Shown here piece after piece: positions 18,536 through 26,614 of a DNA stretch of 64,000 bases. Both the position numbers and the translations under genes were made by a program. The notes beneath the pieces are model-generated. The model was not told where the DNA came from and did no database searches. It saw only the letters and a list, made by a program, of their open reading frames with translations. How positions within the stretch are numbered: position 1 is the stretch's first letter; every line of letters starts with the position of its first letter. The DNA comes from CAYLJJ01 sp964384025. GTDB lineage: Bacteria > Myxococcota_A > Bradymonadia > UBA7976 > UBA1532. The stretch lies in the NCBI GenBank assembly GCA_964384025.1, contig CAYLJJ010000021.1:1-64000 (forward strand), in the 5' to 3' direction.

Positions 18536-19330
18536 TTAGAGAGGCTTTTGAGCTGCGAAGCGCCCGATGATAAAAGCGCCTGTTTTCCAAGCTTCGATGA
18601 GGCTTTGGTGTTGTCGAATCCAGAGGGCTTGCTCTCCGCTGTTGAGCCCGTTGGCGCTCTCCAGGAGGAACTCCAGATGAGCGTTCTCCAGAAAGCTCAC
18701 ATTCCGCAAAGTTTGAGAGCCCAGGTCTTCCAACTCATGGGCTTTTAAACCTACACCTTCTAACAATTGGCGCCAGCGAGAGAGAGGGCGAAGGTCTTGT
18801 AGAAACCAGCTCTCAATGACGGGGCGCAGGAGAGCCTCATCGGCTCCCTCGCTGCTCATCCAATCTATTCCCAAGAGCCAACCTCCAGGTTTGAGGATGC
18901 GATGACACTCACTCAGGAAGGTAGAGAGATCTGAGAAGTGACACGCACTCTCGAAGTTGGCGATCAGATCGACAGAGTTTGAAGCCAGAGGGAGAGGCTG
19001 AGCGCAGTCAGCCAGGAGGAAATTCGGGCCCAGCCGTGTGTAAGCCATCTGGAGCTGAACTTGGCTGATATTAAGGCCGATAACGCGACAGCCGCGCTGG
19101 ATGAGGCGTGCGCTGAGCCCGCCCACCCCGCAGCCTGCGTCTACGGCGATCTGTCCAGGCTGAGGAGGAGCAGGTCGGAAGACCACATCCTGCATTCTCT
19201 CCAGACCCTCGTCTAGAGGCTCTTCTCCTTCAAACAGCCCGAAATGAAACTCTAGATTGCCCCAATAGCGTAGATAGTAGGCTTCTGTTTGAGCGTTGTA
19301 ATAGCTCGCGATCTGCTCAAATTGAGACAT
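18536..19330 (-). CDS. SAM-dependent methyltransferase of the sterol/prenyl C-methyltransferase type
   Basis: 264 residues from the ATG at 19330, which has TAGGTG eight bases upstream; a GTG nine bases earlier is possible. The class I SAM motif VDAGCGVGG is at residues ~63-71, followed by the acidic-loop position replaced by GLNIS, then ADCAQPLPLASNSVDLI (motif II) and RILKPGGWLLG (motif III). The N-terminal segment YYLRYWGNLEFHFGLF resembles the start of sterol C24-, tocopherol- and geranyl-diphosphate C-methyltransferases. It is the last gene of a three-gene minus-strand cassette, 56-65 bp after the prenyl-synthase-like gene and 81 bp before the protease. I infer it methylates a prenyl chain or a prenylated product; methylation of a peptide C-terminus or of an unrelated terpenoid is an alternative. 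Confidence 0.8.
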   Translation of the reverse strand: MSQFEQIASYYNAQTEAYYLRYWGNLEFHFGLFEGEEPLDEGLERMQDVVFRPAPPQPGQIAVDAGCGVGGLSARLIQRGCRVIGLNISQVQLQMAYTRLGPNFLLADCAQPLPLASNSVDLIANFESACHFSDLSTFLSECHRILKPGGWLLGIDWMSSEGADEALLRPVIESWFLQDLRPLSRWRQLLEGVGLKAHELEDLGSQTLRNVSFLENAHLEFLLESANGLNSGEQALWIRQHQSLIEAWKTGAFIIGRFAAQKPL

Positions 19331-19395
19331 CGAAGTCACCTATTCAAAGGTCTACTAACGGTTTATAAGAGGGTGGGTGCTTTACTACTCAAGGA

Positions 19396-20325
19396 CTAAT
19401 TTGAAAACGCTCCCATCAGCACTCTTATGGGATGATTTCTTGGGATATGATTCATGTCAAGAGGAAATGCCCGTGCTGTTCGAAACCGAAGAAGTTCTCC
19501 GAGTTGGAAACAGGCGGTGGGAACCTCCATATTGATCATCTCTTCAAGGAGCTGTTCTTCAATAGCAAATTCTCCTTGAGCCAAGCGTTCTAACCTGCTA
19601 TCAAAATCTGCTCTCGCTCTCTGAAGTTGAGCTTGTTCGAGGGCATCACACATCATCAGGAATGGAAGCCCCTGCCGTTTGGGAAGATCTCGACTGGGCT
19701 GCTCTCCAAAGCAGTCTTCGATATCAGAGAAGGCCTGTAACATACTCCCCAAAGCAACACCGAACTCCTGCCAAGCGAGCTGGCGCTCTTCGCTCAAACC
19801 AGCGAGGAGCACAGGGGCGCGTGCAAAGAAGCCCAGCTCTCGGCCGCTCTTTTGGCGAATCATCTCTAAATACTCTCCCGCTTTGGTCTCTAAGCTCAGA
19901 TCTTGAAACTGTCCTGAACTCATCTCCCAGAGAGCCTCAGCGAGGCTACCCCCCAGCTGAGGGCTTCCAGCTAAGAGGGGTAGAGTAAAGAGGAGGTTGC
20001 TGACCAGGAGGGAGAGCTGGCCCTGAGAGATCTGCTCCCAAGAGGGCCTAAGATCTCCATCAGCAGCGTCATCCATAAGATCAGCCCCGATCCAGAGCGA
20101 GAGGCTGGCTGTCATCGCGCTGAGCGCAATCTCCTCTCCCAGCCCCTCTAACTCAGCGACCGCCCAAGGCAGATCACAGGCGAGGAAGAAGCTGGACTCC
20201 TCTACAGAGGAGTGGATCTCATCAATGCGTTTGAGGAGGAGCGCCTTCATCGGAGGGTAAGCTTTGAGGTTTTCCACCCCACGGCTTAGTTCTATGAAAG
20301 CTCGTTGGCCCTGGTCGTATAGCAT
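19396..20325 (-). CDS. ComQ-like / trans-isoprenyl diphosphate synthase family protein
   Basis: 309 residues, close to Bacillus ComQ (about 300) and to prenyl diphosphate synthases. The first aspartate-rich motif is DDAAD at 85-89 (ADLMDDAADGD), the SGQFQDL segment at ~137-143 matches the GQxxD element, Lys159 in RQKSGREL matches the conserved KT/S-G element, and the second aspartate-rich motif is SDIEDCFG at 200-207 (SDxxD rather than DDxxD), followed by SRDLPKRQGLPF. Canonical synthases elongate prenyl diphosphates; ComQ instead transfers a prenyl group to a Trp of the pheromone ComX and keeps only part of the second motif. The small upstream gene ending in FWGP, 44 bp away on the same strand, makes the ComQ reading attractive. 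A normal geranyl/farnesyl diphosphate synthase remains possible. Confidence 0.8.
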   Translation of the reverse strand: MLYDQGQRAFIELSRGVENLKAYPPMKALLLKRIDEIHSSVEESSFFLACDLPWAVAELEGLGEEIALSAMTASLSLWIGADLMDDAADGDLRPSWEQISQGQLSLLVSNLLFTLPLLAGSPQLGGSLAEALWEMSSGQFQDLSLETKAGEYLEMIRQKSGRELGFFARAPVLLAGLSEERQLAWQEFGVALGSMLQAFSDIEDCFGEQPSRDLPKRQGLPFLMMCDALEQAQLQRARADFDSRLERLAQGEFAIEEQLLEEMINMEVPTACFQLGELLRFRTARAFPLDMNHIPRNHPIRVLMGAFSN

Positions 20326-20369
20326 CTCCTGCCCTCATTTTTGGTCTGCCAATCTGCTCTAGGGGTTTT

Positions 20370-20546
20370 TCAGGGGCCCCAAAATTTGATGCGATTTTTC
20401 TTGAGCACTTCAATCAAGTTCCGGTCCAGAGTCCTCATCGAGGTCTGAAGGTGCTCCCTGTTGAGAGAGTTCATCCATGCGGTGATGTAGTTAGACTCAT
20501 CAGAGCTGAATTCTACGAATGAATTTAGGGTTATAGCTTTCTTCAT
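20370..20546 (-). CDS. Small ComX-like peptide precursor, C-terminal FWGP (candidate prenylated peptide)
   Basis: The peptide is 58 residues from the second ATG (20546), which has GGGAG eleven bases upstream; an ATG at 20564 with no visible ribosome site would give 64 residues. There is no signal peptide. The body is charged and helical; the end is KKNRIKFWGP, with a single Trp three residues from the C-terminus, followed by Gly. Bacillus ComX precursors are 55-73 residues, have no signal peptide, and carry the prenylated Trp near the C-terminus (QWGD in strain 168). A second Trp is in the middle (TAWMNSL). The neighbour 44 bp downstream is ComQ-like and the next gene is a C-methyltransferase-like protein. 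Substrate and pheromone functions are inferred from this context only. Confidence 0.6.
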   Translation of the reverse strand: MKKAITLNSFVEFSSDESNYITAWMNSLNREHLQTSMRTLDRNLIEVLKKNRIKFWGP

Positions 20547-20589
20547 CTTGAAGACATCTCCCATTTGGGGTTTATGCTGTGTGCCCTTT

Positions 20590-20619
20590 TAAAATTCAGC
20601 TCCAGAGCAAGAATGTCAA
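20590..20619 (-). promoter_or_regulatory. Possible sigma-70 promoter of the peptide cassette
   Basis: A perfect TTGACA -35 hexamer lies at 20619-20614 on the minus strand, between the cyclase stop and the peptide gene. The -10 region at 17-18 bp spacing is only AATTTT or ATTTTA, a weak match, so this is a candidate only. It would allow the cassette to be transcribed apart from the upstream cyclase gene. Confidence 0.25.
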
Positions 20620-20627
20620 AAGAGAAA

Positions 20628-23600
20628 TTATTCCTCTAATTCTAGAGTTTCTAAAAACTTTTTAAGATATCTCTGCTCTGCTTCCATTCCCAGCTTTTTC
20701 CCCAAAGCTTCTGAATGCTTTATTTCTCTGCGAAACCGCCTTCTTTTTCCTCTATTTAGCTCAAATTGGGCCCTGATCAGGTGATAACGAGGGGCAGCAG
20801 TGGGAAAAATCCGTGAGAATCGCCCCAAAAGCTTCAATGCTTTTTCCTGGGTTTTGGAGAGTTTCAGAGCACCGAAAACTTCACAGATTCCGATCAATCC
20901 CCCCATCGAATTGATCCCCACGAACTCGTTCTCTAGGCTGAGTTTAAAGACCAAAAGGGCCTCCTCTTTCGCCGCCTCCTTTCGTCCCAAGGCGAGGAGG
21001 GCTCGCGCCAAGACTCCACCCGCGCGAATCTCATCTACCCAATCGCTCTCCTGCTTTAAAATTTCTTTGGCCTGCAAACTCTGCTCGCAGCTCTCTTTCC
21101 AGCGCTCTTGAGAAGAGAAGATCTCTGAGAGGCCATTGCGAGCCCAAGCTTCCCAAAGGCGATTGTCGTGCTCTATTGCAATTTGCAAAACTCTCTCATT
21201 AGATGCCTTTGCTCCTGAATAATCTCCCCGGAAAAATTGAGACATTCCCAAAGTTTGGAGGGCGAAAGCCTCCAGGCGGGGATCGAGCAATCTCCTCCCC
21301 AAAGGGATGGTGCGCTGCAAGCTTGGCTCTGCCTCTTTCCAGTGCCCTCGCCCTATCAAGGTCAGGCTCAGGATCCACTCTACCCAGGCATTTTCACGAG
21401 GGGAGAGATTTTGAGCGACCTCCCGCGCTCGCTCGATATAGTACCTCATCCAGGTCTCGCGACCCAGGAAGCTGGCGCTGAGGGCTCCAATCGCACAGGC
21501 CCGACCCAGCTCTGGGCAAGGACCCGCGTGCTCTCCCAGGTTCAACATCTTCAGGCTGATATAGGCCCCTCGTAAGCTGTCTCCTGAAGCGTGATAGATA
21601 TAGCCAAGCTGTTCGCAGTTGGCCGCCGCTAGGCGCAGCCTCGCGCGCTCTGAGCTTGCCCAAGGTCGAGCGCTGTAACACCAGCTCTTGAGTTGATACA
21701 GACTCTCCCAGACCATAGCCAAGAGCAGCTTCAGCTTTCCCTGCGGGATCGGCTGTGCTAAGGCACGCATGCTCTTCTCTAGGGCGATTTGCGCTTCCTC
21801 GTGGCGACCCAGCGCAACCAGGGCTTCTCCGCGAAGCTTGAGCCAGAGCGCCTGTTCTTTTGTGCTGGTGACTTCAGAGAGCCCAAACTCCAGTACATCA
21901 AGCGCTTCGCTATAGCCTCCGTAGCGCAGCAGATCTAGGGCCGCAGGCTCTACATAGGAGAGCCCTCGCTGAGGCTCCCGAGTTCGCCTCCAATGATAGA
22001 GGAGGAGGAGCGGTGATTGATCTCCCTTGGCCTCCATCCATTCCACTAAGCGTTGATGCCCCTCACGTCGCTGTCTGAAAAGCAGACTCTGGTAGCTTAG
22101 ATCTCGCGCCAGAGTATGATAAAAGTGATAGTTTCCTGAATAATACAGCAACAGTTCCCGCTTACAAAGCTCTCCTAGTTCAATTTCTAATTGAAATAGA
22201 GTAATAGAGCTGGGGTGAACGACTCTAAGTTGTTCTAGGCTAAAATGAGCCCCGATAACACTCGCTGCTTTTAAGCAGAGGTGAAGAGGAGCACTGAGAT
22301 GACGAAGACGGACGTTGAGGACCTGGGCGATGGAGTTGGGGACCTCTTCAGCAGAGAATCCTCTCTTCCGCGCGACTCCAGCCTCAATAGAGATCAATCC
22401 CTGTTCTCGCAACCCCAAGATGAGCTGCTCACAGAAATGAGGGTTACCCTGTACCTTTTGGTTGATCAGTTCGGAGAGTCTTTGACTTATCGCCTTGACC
22501 CCCAGACGCTGACGGGCAAGGGCCTGAATCTCCTCTCCCGAAAGGCGCCTCAGCCTGAGTATATCAAGCCTTTCAAGGAAGCGCTGCACGGTAGGAGAGC
22601 AAGATTCCAGGAGACGTGTCGTCATCAAGAGGGCCAGACCCGCTCGGTTTAAGCGCTCCAAGAGACGCCAAGAGGCGGAGTCTAAGTGCTGAAGATCTTC
22701 TAAAGCCAAGAGCAACGGACCCTCCGCACTGCGCGCTTGAAAGAGCGCTAAGATCAGGGCCTGTACTTGAGCGGCTTGATCTTCCGCTTCTAAACTTTCC
22801 AAATCTTCGGAGATCTCCAAGCCCAGCCCCAAGACAGGCCCAAGCAGCGCGCCCAGGGTGCGTAGCTCCATCGCTTCCAAACGCTCGATAATCTCTGAGG
22901 TAGATCCCAGAGCCGCGCTGAGGAGGTCCCCCCAGATTTTATGGGGTGGTTGCAGAGGATCAGCATTCGCTGAAGCGATACTCCAGCCTAGAGCCTCAGC
23001 CTGCTCCAAGAGCTGCTCAAGGAGCGCGCTCTTTCCCAAACCCGCCTCAGCGATCAGGAGGAGGGGCTTGGGGCAGCCCTCTTTTAACCAACGCAGCCCA
23101 CGCTCCAGCTCCCAGCCACGACCCTGAAGCGAAGCTCTGGGGAGGCGCAAAGATTTCCGTGGTGGCAAGCTCTGGGGAGCATAGATTTCTAGAGGGGCCT
23201 CAAAGCCTTTGAGCTGTCGACGCTCATGGATCTGAGAGAGGCCACAAGCCCGCGCCATCTCCGCGTCACAGAGGATCCGCCCTTCAGCCAAGCTCATCAG
23301 TCGAGCAGCGCGGTTGACGCTCTCTCCTACAAGGCTGTAATCGCGCCGCTTAGGCGAACCCAAGGGGCCACAGAAAGGTCGCCCTAAGCTGAGACCTAGA
23401 CTCAGGCGAATCCCATAGACTGGGCTCAAGCGTAGCAGCTTAAAGGCCAGATCTAGGGCGCGTTGAGGATCATCTTCGTGGCTTTGAGGCAGACCTGGAC
23501 TCGCCAAAAGATTGAGGCCCTTGTCATCTTGCCCTAAGCGGATCAGGGAGACCTCTAAAGAGTCCAGGAGATCCATCAGGTCGCTGAAAAGAGCGGGAAG

Positions 23601-24302
23601 ATCTCCTGAACGCACTCCCTCTAGACGAACAAAGATCACCGGGAGGTGAAGGAAGGCACCCAGCCAAGCTCCTCCACCTTCAAACATCTGTCGCAGCGCT
23701 TGAGGGAGGTAGGGCAACAGCTCGGAGAGCTGCTCAACAGAGAGGGCGCGCTTAGCGCCTTTTGGGAGGGTCCCTGGAGAAGCCTTGAGCAGCTGATAGA
23801 AGCCTTCCTCTTCTGGACCAAGGTTCCAGGACTCTTTAAGAAGCTGAGCGCAGGCTTCACAGATCCAAATCTCTCCTGCTTGAGCCTGACGCTCAGCTTG
23901 CCCCATACGTTCCAGCGCCGCTCCCCGAACTAAGAGGCGCTTATGCTCGCCGTGGCTGAGATGATGGATCTCAAGAGGGCCTAAGCCCAGACCCAGCTTC
24001 AGAGCGAAAGGTCCAGCGGCGCCAAGGAGGGCTTGAGCGCAGTGAGCACCTCGCTCTCGATCTTCCAACCAAAGAGCGATGATGGCATCTCCAGGGAAGT
24101 TGAGGATCTGCCCTCCCCAGGCGTGGATGAGATCAACCAGCGGTGTAAAGGCGAGATTGACTTTAGAAGCGATCTCCTCAAGACCCTGGATCCCCCGACG
24201 ACTGGCGTCTTGTACTTGGAGGCAGTAGTTGGAGAGGTCGATGATGAGCGCAAGCCCCTCCTCTAGGGCGGTGAAGGTAGCGCCCTCTGGAGGGAAGCGC
24301 AA
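20628..24302 (-). CDS. Soluble-adenylyl-cyclase-like protein: two cyclase domains, P-loop NTPase, TPR
   Basis: 1224 residues with the same domain order as mammalian soluble adenylyl cyclase. The first class III cyclase domain (~15-170) keeps both metal aspartates, Asp22 in LIIDLSNY and Asp72 in NFPGDAIIALW. The second (~215-370) lacks the first aspartate (VIFVRLEG) but has the YSLVGESVNRAARL element, so the pair may form one heteromeric active site. A Walker A motif AEAGLGKS is near 415, LLALEDLQHLD is a Walker B-type segment near 530, and TPR-like helices fill ~770-1220. The likely activity is synthesis of cAMP (or cGMP) regulated by the NTPase/TPR part. The start is a TTG without a clear ribosome site, so the N-terminus is uncertain. 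It lies 28 bp behind the kinase gene, with which it is probably cotranscribed. Confidence 0.87.
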   Translation of the reverse strand: MRFPPEGATFTALEEGLALIIDLSNYCLQVQDASRRGIQGLEEIASKVNLAFTPLVDLIHAWGGQILNFPGDAIIALWLEDRERGAHCAQALLGAAGPFALKLGLGLGPLEIHHLSHGEHKRLLVRGAALERMGQAERQAQAGEIWICEACAQLLKESWNLGPEEEGFYQLLKASPGTLPKGAKRALSVEQLSELLPYLPQALRQMFEGGGAWLGAFLHLPVIFVRLEGVRSGDLPALFSDLMDLLDSLEVSLIRLGQDDKGLNLLASPGLPQSHEDDPQRALDLAFKLLRLSPVYGIRLSLGLSLGRPFCGPLGSPKRRDYSLVGESVNRAARLMSLAEGRILCDAEMARACGLSQIHERRQLKGFEAPLEIYAPQSLPPRKSLRLPRASLQGRGWELERGLRWLKEGCPKPLLLIAEAGLGKSALLEQLLEQAEALGWSIASANADPLQPPHKIWGDLLSAALGSTSEIIERLEAMELRTLGALLGPVLGLGLEISEDLESLEAEDQAAQVQALILALFQARSAEGPLLLALEDLQHLDSASWRLLERLNRAGLALLMTTRLLESCSPTVQRFLERLDILRLRRLSGEEIQALARQRLGVKAISQRLSELINQKVQGNPHFCEQLILGLREQGLISIEAGVARKRGFSAEEVPNSIAQVLNVRLRHLSAPLHLCLKAASVIGAHFSLEQLRVVHPSSITLFQLEIELGELCKRELLLYYSGNYHFYHTLARDLSYQSLLFRQRREGHQRLVEWMEAKGDQSPLLLLYHWRRTREPQRGLSYVEPAALDLLRYGGYSEALDVLEFGLSEVTSTKEQALWLKLRGEALVALGRHEEAQIALEKSMRALAQPIPQGKLKLLLAMVWESLYQLKSWCYSARPWASSERARLRLAAANCEQLGYIYHASGDSLRGAYISLKMLNLGEHAGPCPELGRACAIGALSASFLGRETWMRYYIERAREVAQNLSPRENAWVEWILSLTLIGRGHWKEAEPSLQRTIPLGRRLLDPRLEAFALQTLGMSQFFRGDYSGAKASNERVLQIAIEHDNRLWEAWARNGLSEIFSSQERWKESCEQSLQAKEILKQESDWVDEIRAGGVLARALLALGRKEAAKEEALLVFKLSLENEFVGINSMGGLIGICEVFGALKLSKTQEKALKLLGRFSRIFPTAAPRYHLIRAQFELNRGKRRRFRREIKHSEALGKKLGMEAEQRYLKKFLETLELEE

Positions 24303-24330
24303 AAAGAGCCGACAGAAGTAGGGTCTAAGT

Positions 24331-25476
24331 TCAAGAATCTCCAGAGTCCAACTCCCGAAAACGTTCTGCTAAGGTGAGGAAGAGGGGTCCCTGCCAACGA
24401 GTAAACTCTTCAGAGCGGAAAAACTCTGGTGTGATCACCTGTAGTTTGACGGGGCTGATCGCCTGAACATCTGCGCTTCGAGGACGGGCGGTGATCAACC
24501 CGATCTCTCCAAAGATCTCATTGAAGTGTAGCTCTCGGAGCACTTGCCCCTCTCGGCTCACCAAGCAGCGGCCCTCCAAGATGATATAAGCTTCCTCCCC
24601 CAGCTCCCCCTCTCGAATGATCATCTCTCCTGCAGCGAAGCTGCGGCAAGGGAGAGCCCAAGGTTGGGAGATGAAGTGTTCCAGGGCCTTTTGCAACTCA
24701 AGGACCGAGCTATAGCGCTCCTCAGGCTTCGGGGCCATCGCTCTGAGGACTATCTCTCGGAGCTCCTCTGGACAGAGCTTCAGGGGTTTGTGTGAAAAGT
24801 CGGTTCGGGCAGCCTTATGGAGATAGGCAGCACGAGAACGTGCAGAGTAGGGGGGATGTCCGCTTAAGATCTGATAGAGGCTGGCGCCCAGCGCAAAGAT
24901 ATCGACCTGCTCTGTCAGTGGGACTCCTGGCTTACACTGCTCTGGAGAGAGATAGGAGAGCGTACCTGTGGGCCTCTCTCTGCTTTCTCCCACGAAATAA
25001 GCGCTACCCCAGTCCAAGAGATAGATCTGACCAAAAGAAGCGATGAGGATATTGGCGGGTTTGATATCGAGGTGAAGGATCCCTTGAGCATGAGCATGGG
25101 CCACGGCATCACAGACACGAGAGAGGATCTTCAGATTCTTCTTGAGCCCAGCAGGATCGCGCTCTCCGTTCTGAAGGTGCCTCTCCAGGGTCTCCCCTTC
25201 GAGGATCTTCATGCTGATATAGTCACGGCCATCTTCAAGCCGCCCCAGATCGTAGATGGGGACGATCCCCGCGTGAGAGAGGCGAGCAGCGATCCGCGCC
25301 TCTTTTAGAAAGAGGGTCTCATCATCAGAATCATTGATCTTAAGCGCAACCTCTCGATGGAGGAGCTGATCTTGGGTTCGGTAAACAATGCTCGCTCCAC
25401 CACGCCCCAGGATCTCCAAGAGTTGATAGCGATCTGTAATCAAGGGTTGCCCTCCACTGTTAGAAGATGGCTCCAA
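24331..25476 (-). CDS. Ser/Thr protein kinase fused to a cyclic-nucleotide-binding domain
   Basis: 381 residues. The kinase domain (~17-270) has the glycine loop GRGGAS (24-29), VALK with Lys46, Glu59 in helix C, the catalytic loop HLDIKPAN (Asp137; the usual HRD is HLD) and DWG at 155-157 in place of DFG, as in many Hanks-type bacterial kinases. A CNB domain follows (~275-375): EMIIREGELGEEAYIILEG and a phosphate-binding cassette FGEIGLITARPRSADV, whose Glu and Arg are the cAMP/cGMP contacts. There is no transmembrane segment. The expected behaviour is control of kinase activity by cyclic nucleotide made by the neighbouring cyclase. The start is a TTG at 25476; another TTG at 25443, with GGAGGG just upstream, would remove eleven residues and looks equally good. 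Confidence 0.9.
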   Translation of the reverse strand: MEPSSNSGGQPLITDRYQLLEILGRGGASIVYRTQDQLLHREVALKINDSDDETLFLKEARIAARLSHAGIVPIYDLGRLEDGRDYISMKILEGETLERHLQNGERDPAGLKKNLKILSRVCDAVAHAHAQGILHLDIKPANILIASFGQIYLLDWGSAYFVGESRERPTGTLSYLSPEQCKPGVPLTEQVDIFALGASLYQILSGHPPYSARSRAAYLHKAARTDFSHKPLKLCPEELREIVLRAMAPKPEERYSSVLELQKALEHFISQPWALPCRSFAAGEMIIREGELGEEAYIILEGRCLVSREGQVLRELHFNEIFGEIGLITARPRSADVQAISPVKLQVITPEFFRSEEFTRWQGPLFLTLAERFRELDSGDS

Positions 25477-25503
25477 GAATCAGAGGAGAGCTGAACTTTG
25501 GGT

Positions 25504-26150
25504 TTATTGTCCTGTATTTGGGGGCGGTAAGGCCATGCCCACATCCTCAGCTCGGCAACGCTCTTGCTCTGGGCTGGGAAGATCGGGACAGTCATCACAT
25601 ATATCTCCAGCGCGATCCTGATCTCGATCTCCCTGGAGAGTGTTATGAGCTTCTGAGCAGTTATCGCAGAGGTTACCGATCCCATCACCATCAAGATCAT
25701 CTTGGGTTGGGTCCTCCTGTTCGGGACAGAGGTCACAGGTATCACCGAGTCCATCTCCGTCGGTATCGACCTGTTGTATGTTAGGGATCTCAGGACAAAG
25801 ATCACAGAAATCTCCTACATCATCTTGATCAAAACCTCTCTGAGTCCTGTTTGAAACTCCTGGACAGTTGTCTCTTGCGTCGAAGATCCCGTCTTCATCT
25901 GTATCAGAGTCTGAGACCCCAGCATCTGATTCAAACCCGCAAAGATCACCAATCCCCATCTCTATATTTGATCCCCTTGAGCCGCGTTGGGCTCTTCGGG
26001 ACAGCCATCACAAAGGTCTCCCACACCATTTCCATCCTGAGCTTCTTGCCCAGGATCACTTAAGAAGGGGCAGTTATCGCAGAGGGCGCCGATCCCATCT
26101 CTGTCAAGATCATCAGGGATGGGATCTGCATGAAGGGGACAACCGCTCAA
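25504..26150 (-). pseudogene. Remnant of a thrombospondin type-3 repeat lipoprotein
   Basis: Two minus-strand frames contain successive calcium-binding repeats (DxDxDGxGxxCDNCP type). The first (26150-25962) ends at a stop just after NAAQGDQ; the second continues the same repeat register one frame away as GIGDLC at about 25955 and runs to 25504. A one-base loss near 25965-25970 explains the break. No signal peptide or plausible start exists at the 5' end (a stop lies just upstream of the first repeats), so the gene has also lost its N-terminus. It resembles the intact lipoprotein at 33.5-35.8 kb, of which it may be a decayed paralogue. It lies upstream of the kinase gene on the same strand. 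Confidence 0.8.
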
Positions 26151-26614
26151 AGATGATCTGCGGATCAGCGTCGCTCATTCACGGCATATCCCCACCGATG
26201 TTCAGGTTCCCTGAGGTCCCTGCATCTTAATCTGTGCGCATAAAAATGTTTGAGTTGAGGCCATCTAGAGCATCAGCATCCAGACCTGAACCCGCTCCAT
26301 CCGCTTGCAGTAGCTTATCCAATACCTCTTGAGGGCTGTCGGGAGAGCCCGCCGGACCCTCTCTTTCTGCGAGACCTTCAGGGGCCTGGAAGGCCCTGCG
26401 CTTCCTAGAAGATCCGACAGGCCCCGATAGAGATCGGCTGGGCCGTAGGGTGAGCTGATCTTGGCCCTCCAGGCTCTGCCCCTGAGATTAAGGAAAGGTT
26501 CAGAAAAAAGCGGAGGGAGCATCACAGGAGAAACACCCATGTCAGCCTCATTTATCTGACCCATGCTCTAAAATCTCATCTGTGGTGGCTGGAATTTGAA
26601 GAGAAGAAATTAGA
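26151..26614. other. Intergenic region with no convincing gene
   Basis: 464 bp between the decayed repeat gene and the ATPase/TPR gene. A 99-codon minus-strand frame (26564-26265) has no recognisable features and no good ribosome site; I treat it as chance. The promoter of the plus-strand gene should lie at the right end. Confidence 0.5.

Noticed and set aside
19396..20325. Calling this gene a plain geranylgeranyl or farnesyl diphosphate synthase
   Set aside because: The second aspartate motif is weakened and the gene lies beside a small Trp-ending peptide gene; I kept the broader ComQ-like/prenyl-synthase call with the plain synthase as the alternative.
20222..20413. 63-codon minus frame between the peptide and the ComQ-like gene
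   Set aside because: It overlaps both genes in another frame and its composition (Pro/Gly/Lys mixture) has no protein character; treated as a shadow.
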